From Timema cristinae (lineage: Eukaryota > Arthropoda > Insecta > Phasmatodea > Timematidae): a DNA stretch of 64,000 nucleotides. Positions within the stretch are counted from its first letter, which is position 1. Each line of letters begins with the position of its first letter. Of this stretch, positions 45,352 to 57,200 are shown one piece after another. The position numbers were made by a program, and so were the translations under genes. The notes beneath the pieces are model-generated. The model was given only the letters and a program-made list of their open reading frames with translations. It was not told where the DNA came from and did no database searches. Location of the stretch: positions 57,155,160 through 57,219,159 of the forward strand of contig JBCFYV010000100.1 in the NCBI GenBank assembly GCA_039000515.1, in the 5' to 3' direction.

Positions 45352-45451
45352 NNNNNNNNNNNNNNNNNNNNNNNNNNNNNNNNNNNNNNNNNNNNNNNNN
45401 NNNNNNNNNNNNNNNNNNNNNNNNNNNNNNNNNNNNNNNNNNNNNNNNNNN
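45352..45451. other. Assembly gap (100 N)
   Basis: N run. Confidence 0.99.
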
Positions 45452-46039
45452 GGGTGATTTGGTGTCAAATTAGACAATGTCGAGCTTACGTTCTGGTGGC
45501 CTTGAACTTTATAATTCCTTAAGGTCGATAATTAGTTAGAAAGATTTTTTTTTACTGTCATAAGTTTATCACTTGCGTCATTTATTGTTGCGGCACTTGA
45601 TGAATTATCCGCAATGATGATATAATGACTTAATCCGTTGTAAATGGACTTGACTCATTATAAATACAGACAAAATGAAGAAGAAATAAAGTAAGAAAGA
45701 GATTGCGAAATAAATTTATTACCAATAAAACAAACTTTTTTTTTCTTCTAAGCCTAACTTTTCTCAATTCTTACTTTTGTTGACTTAAAATGGTTTTGTC
45801 ATAAATTATTGTCTTCGGCCTCTGAGAATTTTTATATATATATATTTTCATTTCTACAGTTTCAATAAATTGATTGGTTTAAATAATAATCAGCAAATTC
45901 GGGCACAAATTGCACAATGTTTAGGTAAAAATAGAAAAAGAATATTTTCTTTAATAATATTTTTTTTTTGAGCTAAATAAAATATTTATGAATAAAACAC
46001 AAAGAGACGTACATTTTATTTTTAAAGAGACGTCCCGGA

Positions 46040-46395
46040 GATGCGTCTGGTGGTAGGAAGTGGGGTGGGATTGGGAATTGGGGTGGAATTGTTGGGAAAT
46101 GGGGTGGGATTACTGGGAATCGGGGTGGGATTGCTGGGAAAAGGGGTGTGATTGGGAAGCGGGGTGGGATTGCTGGGAAGTGGGGTGTGATTGGGAAGCT
46201 GGGTGGGATTGGGAAGCGGGGTGGATTGGGAAGCGGGGTGGGATTGCTGGGAATCGGGTGGGATTGCTGGGAAAAGGGGTGTGATTGGGAAGCGGGGTGG
46301 GATTGCTGGGAAGTGGGGTGTGATTGGGAAGCTGGGTGGGATTGGGAAGCGGGGTGGGATTGGGAAGCGGGGTGGGATTGGGACGTGGAGGGGGT
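46040..46395. repeat. G-rich array (GGGAAGCGGGGTGGGATT)
   Basis: Imperfect 18-24 bp units with repeated runs of three or four G on the plus strand, so G-quadruplex formation is possible. Yields repetitive open frames on both strands that are not genes. Confidence 0.92.
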
Positions 46396-46724
46396 GACCT
46401 TTTCGACTTTTGGTAAAAATTGTTGTAGCTTTAATAGCGGTAACCCACAACTTCAGGTCAACGCATTTCTGTTAAAATCCTCATTGGTCAACTTAGACCT
46501 ATACAATAGGTTTATATCGTGTCTGACAAGATTACACATATCCATATTAAGGAGATAGATGTACACACATCAGAGGAATGTGTAAAGTTGTTAACATTGG
46601 TATCATTGCAAGCATTGTTTGGTGAACTGATTCCTTACGGCCGTAATGGAACACCTTGTTTAGTTGCACCTGGGGCTGTGGAAACAAACGTAGCTTTAAC
46701 ATCCGCTCAAGTGGTCATCTGGCT

Positions 46725-46805
46725 TAAAGTTGTCACCCACGACAAAGTTGTCACCTACGTAAAAGTTGTCACCCACGTAAAAGTTGTCACCTACGTAAAA
46801 GTTGC
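46725..46805. repeat. Short 18-bp array (AAAGTTGTCACCYACGT)
   Basis: Four to five units of AAAGTTGTCACCCACGTA. Confidence 0.85.
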
Positions 46806-46892
46806 CATCTACATTTAAGTTATCACCCATATTAAATTAGACTAACGGCTCATCTACCTTTTTCATCCCTATCTCATTATTGTAAATATGAG

Positions 46893-46920
46893 GATGCCCG
46901 AACGGGTAGTAAGACGCAGA
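46893..46920 (+). mobile_element. Solo SINE tail fragment
   Basis: Only the conserved 3' motif remains: GCCCGAACGGGTAGTAAGAC. Confidence 0.6.
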
Positions 46921-46994
46921 GAACATAAAAACACATAGGCTAGGACTGCTTTAATCTTTTCAAAGACAGTCAATTGTTGAATCTACCTCCTCCT

Positions 46995-47115
46995 TTATCA
47001 AATCACGGTGTGCTATTCTAGTAATAGTCCTCCTCCCAAGATACGAGGATATCTTTCTCAAATCACGGGGTGCTATTCTAGTAATAGTCCTCCCAAGATA
47101 CGAGGATATCGCCGC
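46995..47115. repeat. 60-bp direct duplication
   Basis: ATCAAATCACGGTGTGCTAT to CCAAGATACGAGGATATC is present twice in tandem with small changes. Confidence 0.85.
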
Positions 47116-47249
47116 CTAGGAATCCGAGATATCAGATGTTGCGCTTAGGTTAAATATTGACAAAACCTCTAACAGCACACGAATTTGCTGTTTACTGGGA
47201 TGAGCACAGAACTATTTTCTATGACCCTATACATAGACATAGGTTAATA

Positions 47250-47704
47250 ATTGAAATTTTCCACTCGGAAAAGTTCAAAAATCCACATGTTTCACCTGAT
47301 CATTAAATTTTCCTGGAAGTAAATTTTACGAGAAAATTATAAATGCTATCCTGTTTATAATAATAAACCATGTCTATACATAAAATTTAATCAAGACCGT
47401 CAGAACGAGTTTTGAGAAAATCTATTTCTTATTTTCTGTGTTTGCCCTTCAGTAAACTACCCTTAAATTTAGGTTTAGACATCTAATTCCAAAAATCCCT
47501 CGGAGGGACCTCATGAAAACCCCATCTACCAATTTATAACCCAATCAGTAAAATAGTTTGGGCTCTAGCCCGAGGTATAGCCAGACAGACAGACGTCATT
47601 TCCAAAAACAAATTTTTGATTTAATGTGGCCAAGAAAAGTCGACATTTATCAAAATCTCGATATTCGATTTCTTTTGATCACAATAATTCTCTCTCCGAG
47701 GTGT
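47250..47704 (+). mobile_element. Element Q copy
   Basis: AATTTAATCAAGACCGTCAG, AAATCCCTCGGAGGGACC, CAGACAGACAGACGTCA and GTCGACATTTATCAAAATC in family order. Confidence 0.78.
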
Positions 47705-47932
47705 CATTATCATTATTATATTTCACTGCATCTTACTACCCGTTCGGGTTGTACGCACTTACGCTAAAGTGTAATGGTAGGGTGATTGTGAGATGAAATG
47801 AAGGACCTACAGTTTAACGTGGGATCCGAACCACGGTGGAGGCCTGGCATCCCACACATTCACAAGATGTCTTGTCAGAGGTGAAGGAAGGGTTTGGTAA
47901 TCAGATAAATCTGTGCCAGGACCGAGGATTGA
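47705..47932 (-). mobile_element. SINE family V, head truncated
   Basis: Tail complement TTACTACCCGTTCGGGTTGT through the body to GGACCGAGGATTGA. Confidence 0.88.
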
Positions 47933-48246
47933 CTTTTGTAGTTATTCTATTTTAAACTTTGTCCTAATAAGCATCGGGTAAGCAACTGATGCAATGGTGT
48001 AGTTATCATCCAACGCAAGATAATGGCATAGTTACTTTGTCTAGCACTTAGATAGCCCTAGAATTGTCTTTAAAAGTTCCAATGTTCATTAGGATAGTTT
48101 ACACGATAAGGGAGTTATCTTCCAAGAAAAGGTATATAATTATTTCTATGCTTGAAAAGAGTATTTTTTTAAGTCCACGAACAGCAGTAGTAAGGTAAGG
48201 ATGTTTAAACTAGAGTTTTGTCGAATACACTAGTTTACTAATACGT

Positions 48247-48520
48247 TATTATTAGCACAGCGTCTTACTACCCTTTCGGGTTATATTCATTTACGTTAAT
48301 GTGTAATGGTAGGGTGATTGTGAGATGAAATGTAGGACCTACAGTTTAACGTGGAATCCGAACCACGGTGGAGACCTGGCATTCCCCACATTCACAAGAT
48401 GTCTTGTCAGAGGTGAAGGAAGGGTTTGGCAATCAGATAAATCTGTGCCGGGACCGAGGATTGAACCCCGGACCTCCAACACAGAAGATTGACATCTTAC
48501 CCCTAGACCACCAGGTCACC
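48247..48520 (-). mobile_element. SINE family V, full length
   Basis: From TTATTATTAGCACAGCGTC to CCCTAGACCACCAGGTCACC. It lies about 250 bp upstream of the symporter start codon. Confidence 0.93.
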
Positions 48521-48699
48521 TTTTTCGAATACGGATCTTAAGTTTACCTACGAATACGTAATCCTGGCTTCAAATTCTAATATTGTAAAAAAATTATCAT
48601 CAACACAAATGTAAATGGAACTATAATATAATAAAATAAAATAGGAATAGTAACAAATCGTTTTAATTTTTTTGTAAAATAAAATGCAATCGTTAGATC

Positions 48700-48790
48700 G
48701 TAGATTAGCTGTCGAAACTCTTGTTTTGTTTTCAATATGGTGGACTAACTATCGAAACTCTTGTTTTGTTTCCAAGATGGTGGACGGACA
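48700..48790 (+). promoter_or_regulatory. Duplicated start-codon region with a 3-codon upstream ORF
   Basis: The segment CGAAACTCTTGTTTTGTTT with TATGGTGGAC or GATGGTGGAC occurs twice in tandem. The first copy gives ATG GTG GAC TAA (48737-48748), a minimal upstream frame. The second copy gives the true start ATG GTG GAC GGA at 48777. If transcription starts upstream, the small ORF should lower initiation at the real start. Confidence 0.6.
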
Positions 48791-48985
48791 ATCACCTCAA
48801 GAGCAGTTTCTGGCCCACCAGAGGTTCGGGGCGGTGGACTACTCAGTGTTCGCCGGCATGATGCTCGTCAGCGCTTCAATAGGAGTTTACTTTGGCTTTT
48901 GTCGAGGGAAGATGACCAAATCCGAGTACTTAGTAGGAGGGAGGAACATGAGAACATTACCAGTGGCCATGTCATTGGTTGTCAG
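48777..48985 (+). CDS. SLC5 exon 1
   Basis: [20 protein letters not shown] to [11 protein letters not shown]. The start is chosen because residues upstream of this Met are not family-like and the next residues lead into TM1. The donor GTCAGGTGAGG is the first of about nine tandem donors. Confidence 0.92.
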
Positions 48986-50176
48986 GTGAGGAACATGGGA
49001 ACATTACCAGTGGCCATGTCATTGGTTGTCAGGTGAGGAACATGAGAACATTACCAGTGGTCATGTCATTGGTTGTCAGGTGAGGAACATGGGAACATTA
49101 CCAGTGGCCATGTCATTGGTTGTCAGGTGAGGAACATGAGAACATTACCAGTGGTCATGTCATTGGTTGTCAGGTGAGGAACATGGGAACATTACCAGTG
49201 GCCATGTCATTGGTTGTCAGGTGAGGAACATGGGAACATTACCAGTGGCCATGTCATTGGTTGTCAGGTGAGGAACATGGGAACATTACCAGTGGCCATG
49301 TCATTGGTTGTCAGGTGAGGAACATGAGAACATTACCAGTGGTCATGTCATTGGTTGTCAGGTGAGGAACATGGGAACATTACCAGTGGCCACGTTCCTG
49401 GTCCTCGGTGTTAACAAGTGCGTTTTAAAATAAACAAACCTGTAAATATCCAACATTTACTGAATTTATAATGTGATCCAGTTGACGGTCTGTTTTCACT
49501 TGTTCTTGCTTTGTAGTCGATGTTTCAGTTCCAAAATAAAGTATTGTATAGCTAAGATTTAAAAAATATATTTCTAGTTTAATTTTCACTGTTCCCTTAC
49601 AATTTTTACATCGCACGGCAGATTCTATTTAAACAACATTAAATGGTTTGTGAAAATTAACAAAAAGTGGGCAGATACACTCGGATTCGGTATTATCCGG
49701 TTTTCCCGTTTTCTGGCCCGCAATGCGGCCACTTTAGACCGGATAATCGCGACTCTAGAATACATAATGTTTCATGAGGAGGAGGTGAGAGGGAGGGCGT
49801 CAAAAAAGGCAATCATGACTCCCCTGATGCACGAGGGATAGAAAACACTATTAGTTTTTAGAAGCAGTTTGGTAATTGTATGGTAGTTAAAGGTAATTTG
49901 CATGTATTTGACAGTTACGTGTCCGGTATTTCCTACATCGGAAAACCCACCGAGGTCTACCTGTATGGGGTGAACAGCATCTACACTATCCTAACATACC
50001 TGATTGCTGGTATAATTGCAAGAACTCTCTTCTTACCTGTTTTTCACGATCTACAAGTCACTTCTATCTACGAGGTAAGTAACATACCTGAATGTTAATA
50101 TAAATACGAGTACTCTCTTCCTAAATCCTCTTCGACTCTAGAGATCTACTTTATAATGAATGTATGTGTATGTAAG

Positions 50177-50207
<31 letters not shown>

Positions 50208-51244
50208 GTATGTATGTAAGTATGTATGTATGTATTGTATGTATTGTATGTATTGTACTTATCGTACTTATCCCGAAGGTTGGTCGGATCCTCAACAGAT
50301 CCACCGACAGCTGTAAGACCTGAAGAGGCGTACTAGGGAAATGAGGGGTGAGGTAGTTTCCCCACTGAGCCAGAAGGTACTCTTGCACATCACAAGTGAC
50401 ACCTTCACAGGGACTGGCTGTATATTGAATGTTATTACTAGTATTAACTGATACAAGTGACACCTTCACTCCATTTATTAGTATCGTTCATTAAATATTA
50501 TATTAGAGCTGAACGTTAGCGCGGTTATTTCCCGCTTAATAAAGCGGCCCCCTTAACCTACTAGGTGTGCTTGAGCTAATCGGGTTTTACCCCTTGTTCC
50601 AGTACCTGGATAGAAGATTCAATAAAAGTGTCAGTGTGATGGCCTGTTTAATGTACATCATCCTTAACGTGAGTAAATACTACTGCTTTCTACTTACCAC
50701 CGGTAAAACACGGGGGACAAACAACAACCAAGTAAAACATTTCTGTTGATTGTTGTTAGCTCAATGGTTGTCTTGTTTGTTTAAACCATAAGACAAGATT
50801 AGAAAGTATACTCTAAATTGAAAAATTACATTTGGACTCGGGTAATCGAACCCGGGACCTTTAGCTCAGTACGAAAATGCTCCTAACACTGAGCTATCTG
50901 GGAGTCGTCCGGTGTCCAGCTTTTGTTTTTCAAGTCAAGGAATATGATATTTATATGCGGCTATAAAACCGTGATTGGATAGATGACCTGGCGGTCTAAG
51001 GGGTAATGTGTCGGACTTCTGTGCTGGGAGTCCGGGGTTCAATCCTCGGTCCCGGTACAGATTTATCTGATTTCCAAACCCTTCCTTCACCTCTGACAAG
51101 ACATCTTGTGAATGTGGGGAATGCCAGGCCTCCACCGTGGTTCGGATCCCACGTTAAACTGTAGGTCCTCCATTTCATCTCGCAATCACCCTACCATTAC
51201 ACATTAGCGTGTGTTCAACCTGAACGGGTAGTAAGACGCGGTGC

Positions 51245-51277
<33 letters not shown>

Positions 51278-54200
51278 CAATAACAACTTGGCTATTTAAT
51301 CCTCATAATAATATAAGGGTTAAACATAGCTAAATATATATAATTAAATAGTTTATTAGCATACTCATAAACGGTCTTTTGTTTGCCAGATCACTTGGAT
51401 GCCAGTGGTTTTGTACGTACCAGCTCTGACGTTCAATCAAGGTACTTTCAGTGTTTTGTCGTGTAGTGAAGTGTTGCCAGGGTAAGCAGAGCTTGTTAAA
51501 ACTGTACCTGTGATATGTTCTCCCCCACTCTGTCCCCATTTGACCAATCATACATAGACTCTGCTCTAAACATCTCACATGGGAATATATGTTGGTTGAT
51601 ACCTGACCAATGAGTGTTCTACTGAGTGATGAGAACATATCACAGACCCCCACCTCGGTGGCGTAGTTAACTAACACGCTAGTTTCGTGTTGAACTCAAC
51701 TGCCGAGAGCGGGAAGATCTAGGTTCGAATCTCAGTCGGATGAACTGGGGGTTGTTTTTCCTAAATGGCTTCCCACTCTCCCTCCACGCAAATGTGGGTT
51801 CACTTCGTCTGAATTCCAACTTCCCAGTTCCTAAGCCATTAGCGTAATAAGTACTTAAGGTGTAACCCGAACAGGTAGACGAGGTGCTAAATAATAATAA
51901 AATGCACAGGGAGAGTTTAATCTCTGCAACAATCCATGACACGCCAATGTTTCAGTGATAGCATATAATGTACATGTATGTTTTTGGTTCAACTTATGTG
52001 TTTTTATTTGACTGAATCTCTCTCATATGCAGAGTAAATGTCTATAATAATTTTCCCTAGTTATATTAGGATTGTGGTAGGAAGAACAGTTTAGAATACA
52101 AACTGATGGATTTTACCACACGAATAAACTAATATTTCCTAAGTTTTGTTCAATAGGACATTGTGCATGAATAAACCAAGTGCCAGAAAGTAATATTTCT
52201 AAGTTTTGTTCAATAGGACATTGTGCATGAATAAACCAAGTGCCAGAAAGTAATATTTCTAAGTTTTGTTCAATAGGACATTGTGCATGAATAAACCAAG
52301 TGCCAGAAAGTAATATTTCTAAGTTTTGTTCAATAGGACATTGTGCATGAATAAACCAAGTGCCAGAAAGTAATATTTCTAAGTTTTGTTCAATAGGACA
52401 TTGTGCATGAATAAACCAAGTGCCAGAAAGTAACATTTCTAAGTTTTGTTCAATAGGACATTGTGCATGAATAAACCAAGTGCCAGAAAGTAATATTTCT
52501 AAGTTTTGTTCAATAGGACATTGTGCATGAATAAACCAAGTGCCAGAAAGTAATATTTCTAAGTTTTGTTCAATAGGACATTGTGCATGAATAAACCAAG
52601 TGCCAGAAAGTAATATTTCTAAAATTGTGTTAATATTGTAACTGCTTAGTTTCAGGTATGAATATCAACTATATAGCTCCTATTGTCATCGCCGTGTGTA
52701 TTTTCTACACATGTGTGGTGAGTATATGCACGTATGTGACCCAATATATTTTTTATCTATGAGTACTATAATGAGCCATGCAGGTCCTTGAAAACTTAGT
52801 CATTTGAATAGTTATGAAATTGACTTTGAAGATTGAATTCAAAATAAGAATATGTGAATAGTTTTTTATTTTTACAAATATATAATTTTAGGGTAGTTAA
52901 CAAATAATTAAACTTGAATTTTGTTAAATATATTTGAACAATTTGGTTTAAAATGTTTATATAAAGAGTGTTTATTGTGATCAACAAAATGATTTTGTTT
53001 GTTTTTATAAGTAAAACATACTTGAGGGTAGTTTACTTAAAAACTTTGTTTGAAAATTATCTTCGAATCCATAATACACAATATGGGAATGTTTGTTCGA
53101 TTGTGTCGTAACATTTATTATCACCTTAAATACGTGATCGTGGACACTTTTATTTACCTAATTTAATAAATAATCATCACCACTCACTTAAGTGGCCGCA
53201 TGGTCTAAGGCGTCACTCTTGCAGTAGACGAAACTGCCGATGACGGGGAAATCGAGGTTCGAGTGTTTTTTTTTCCAAAGCGGTTTGCTATTCTCCCTCC
53301 ACGCAAATGCGGGTACACGTATTAATATAAACTTAGTCATCTCTAAAACCATTATTGTAATTAGTACATAAGCGTATAGCCCGAACGGGTAGTAAGACGC
53401 GGTGATAATAAAAAACTGTTGATATTACCGCGTGTAGGTAACTAAACAACCCTATCTACTGAAAAAATATTTGATATATTTTGGATCTAAGAAATATAAA
53501 TATACGAACCTTGAAAAACAAGTGTCAAAAATAACAAATTGAGTTAAAAGAGGGGGAGGGGAACTCAAACCATAAAACGTTAATTTTATTTAATGAAAAA
53601 AAAAAAACCTTACAAAATATTGTTCAAATAAAGAGGAATATAAAAATAGAGTTGATGTTAAATTGACGTAAGGATTTTCTTTCCTGGTATTTTGTTATTT
53701 TTCTTGCCGCCAGGGTGGTATGAAGGCGGTGGTGTGGACTGACGTCATCCAGACATGCGCCATGATCCTTCCTATAATCCTGGTGATTTTCAAAGGAACG
53801 GCACAGATCGGGGGATTCGCTGAATTGTGGGAGATAAATCGCAAAGGAGAGCGTCTGCAATTACCGAGGCTAGTCTTGCTTCAATTACATCACCGGTAGT
53901 CGACAGTCAGATCTACTTTCAAACCACGTGATCTGCAAGACCATTATGTTGAGCCATCAAAACTTTAGCTAAAAAAAATTGTTTTGTTTCTTTTAACCTT
54001 TTTAAAAATCATTATTGAAATACTAAATTATAAAAATAACAGTTTGGATGGTATTTTTTTTATTATGGTGGCTTCTGTTGTTTACTAAAAATGATTTACA
54101 AACAAGAGCTTCTAAAAGGCTGTATTCACTTCATAAATAAATATGGCTAACCAGACGATATGAAGGTGGTTGATGACGTCAATACAACCCGTATTCGTGT

Positions 54201-57200
54201 GTTTGTGTTATAAAATAAAAAAAACTTTTCATTTTTAAAATCAGGCCTCCGCCGTGGTTCGGATCTCACGTTAAACTGTAGGTCCTTCATTTCATCTCAC
54301 AATCACCCTACCATTACACATTAGCGTAAGTGCGTACAACCCGAACGGGTAGTAAGACGCGGTGATAATAATATTTTGAAACTAATATGTTGAATAACTT
54401 TTTCTTTGATTTATGAAAAAAACACTTAATTACGTTAAAGATTATGGTAGCCAGTTATAACTAAATACAATTATGAATATAATAATTTTTATCTTATTAT
54501 TTCATGCTCTATAATAGCTCTTGTTGCCATAACCGTGAAACAAACAAAAATAATAGTTTTTATTAATATTTTAGGTTCGTTCAATTCATCATAAAATACC
54601 AAATGAACCATACAATAATTCTTAAGGAAGTATTTATGGAATATTTTGATAAATGTTGATAAACTATATAGTTTTACAAATGAAATATAAATAACTTTCT
54701 TCACGGGTTGACAATAGTGACCTTAAATCAACAATTGCTATCAAAGATAGTTTTTAGATGCTGGCTATTAGTAAGGAAATGAAACATGCTTGTTTTTTGG
54801 TCCAAATATAGTTTTTATATCATAATAATGTGTTTTGTACAACTTTCAGCGCAAGTCTCGACTTTATTGATCGATATAATATATGGGGAATACTACTAGG
54901 GAAACATAATATACAACACGCTATATAGTTGTTGCAACCAATTTAGCATGCAGAGATACTCATGTCTACCCAACATCGAGGCGGCCAACAGGTGAGAATA
55001 GTGTTATACATCTTGTAGACTTAGATACATTGAGACAGGTGTTATAACATCTTGTAGACTTAGAAACAGACAGGTGTTATAACATCTTGTAGACTTAGAA
55101 ACAGACTGGTGTTATAACATCTTGTAGACTTAGAGACAGACTGGTGTTATAACATCTTGTAGACTTAGAAACAGACAGGTGTTATAACATCTTGTAGACT
55201 TAGAAACAGACAGGTGTTATAACATCTTGTAGACTTAGAAACAGACTGGTGTTATAACATCTTGTAGACTTAGAAACAGACTGGTGTTATAACATCTTGT
55301 AGACTTAGAGACAGTGAGACAGGTGTTATAACATCTTGTAGACTTAGAGACAGACTGGTGTTATAACATCTTGTAGACTTAGAAACAGACTGGTGTTATA
55401 ACATCTTGTAGACTTAGAGACAGTGAGACTGGTGTTATAACATCTTGTAGACTTAGAAACAGACAGGTGTTATAACATCTTGTAGACTTAGAAACAGACA
55501 GGTGTTATAACATCTTGTAGACTTAGAAACAGACTGGTGTTATAACATCTTGTAGACTTAGAGACAGTGAGACAGGTGTTATAACATCTTGTAGACTTAG
55601 AGACAGTGAGACTGGTGTTATAACATCTTGTAGACTTAGAAACAGACAGGTGTTATAACATCTTGTAGACTTAGAAACAGACTGGTGTTATAACATCTTG
55701 TAGACTTAGATACATTGAGACAGGTGTTATAACATCTTGTAGACTTAGAGACAGACAGGTGTTATAACATCTTGTAGACTTAGAAACAGACTGGTGTTAT
55801 ATCATCTTGTAGACTTAGATACATTGAGACAGGTGTTATAACATCTTGTAGACTTAGAGACAGACTGGTGTTATTACATCTTGTAGACTTAGAAACAGAC
55901 AGGTGTTATAACATCTTGTAGACTTAGAAACAGACTGGTGTTATAACATCTTGTAGACTTAGAGACAGTGAGACTGGTGTTATAACATCTTGTAGACTTA
56001 GAAACAGACTGGTGTTATAACATCTTGTAGACTTAGATACATTGAGACAGGTGTTATAACATCTTGTAGACTTAGAGACAGACTGGTGTTATTACATCTT
56101 GTAGACTTAGAAACAGACAGGTGTTATAACATCTTGTAGACTTAGAAACAGACTGGTGTTATAACATCTTGTAGACTTAGAGACAGTGAGACTGGTGTTA
56201 TAACATCTTGTAGACTTAGAAACAGACTGGTGTTATAACATCTTGTAGACTTAGAGACAGTGAGACAGGTGTTATAACATCTTGTAGACTTAGAGACAGT
56301 GAGACTGGTGTTATAACATCTTGTAGACTTAGAAACAGACTGGTGTTATAACATCTTGTAGACTTAGATACATTGAGACAGGTGTTATAACATCTTGTAG
56401 ACTTAGAGACAGACTGGTGTTATTACATCTTGTAGACTTAGAAACAGACAGGTGTTATAACATCTTGTAGACTTAGAAACAGACTGGTGTTATAACATCT
56501 TGTAGACTTAGATACATTGAGACAGGTGTTATAACATCTTGTAGACTTAGAGACAGACAGGTGTTATAACATCTTGTAGACTTAGAAACAGACAGGTGTT
56601 ATAACATCTTGTAGACTTAGAGACAGTGAGACTGGTGTTATAACATCTTGTAGACTTAGAGACAGTGAGACAGGTGTTATAACATCTTGTAGACTTAGAG
56701 ACAGACTGGTGTTATAACATCTTGTAGACTTAGAAACAGACAGGTGTTATAACATCTTGTAGACTTAGAAACAGACTGGTGTTATAACATCTTGTAGACT
56801 TAGAAACAGACAGGTGTTATAACATCTTGTAGACTTAGAGACAGTGAGACAGGTGTTATAACATCTTGTAGACTTAGAAACAGACTGGTGTTATAACATC
56901 TTGTAGACTTAGAGACAGTGAGACAGGTGTTATAACATCTTGTAGACTTAGAAACAGACTGGTGTTATAACATCTTGTAGACTTAGAAACAGACTGGTGT
57001 TATAACATCTTGTAGACTTAGAGACAGTGAGACAGGTGTTATAACATCTTGTAGACTTAGAGACAGACTGGTGTTATAACATCTTGTAGACTTAGAAACA
57101 GACAGGTGTTATAACATCTTGTAGACTTAGAGACAGACTGGTGTTATAACATCTTGTAGACTTAGAAACAGACAGGTGTTATAACATCTTGTAGACTTAG

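Noticed and set aside
46022..46558. Pro-rich and Gly/Trp-rich open frames
   Set aside because: Both strands of the G-rich tandem array are open; low-complexity artefact.
50824..50912. Possible tRNA gene (A and B boxes)
   Set aside because: No 7-bp acceptor stem pairing, and a second degenerate copy exists; treated as a SINE head.
52113..52436. 107-codon frame of [12 protein letters not shown] repeats
   Set aside because: 60-bp array read in frame; intronic to SLC5.
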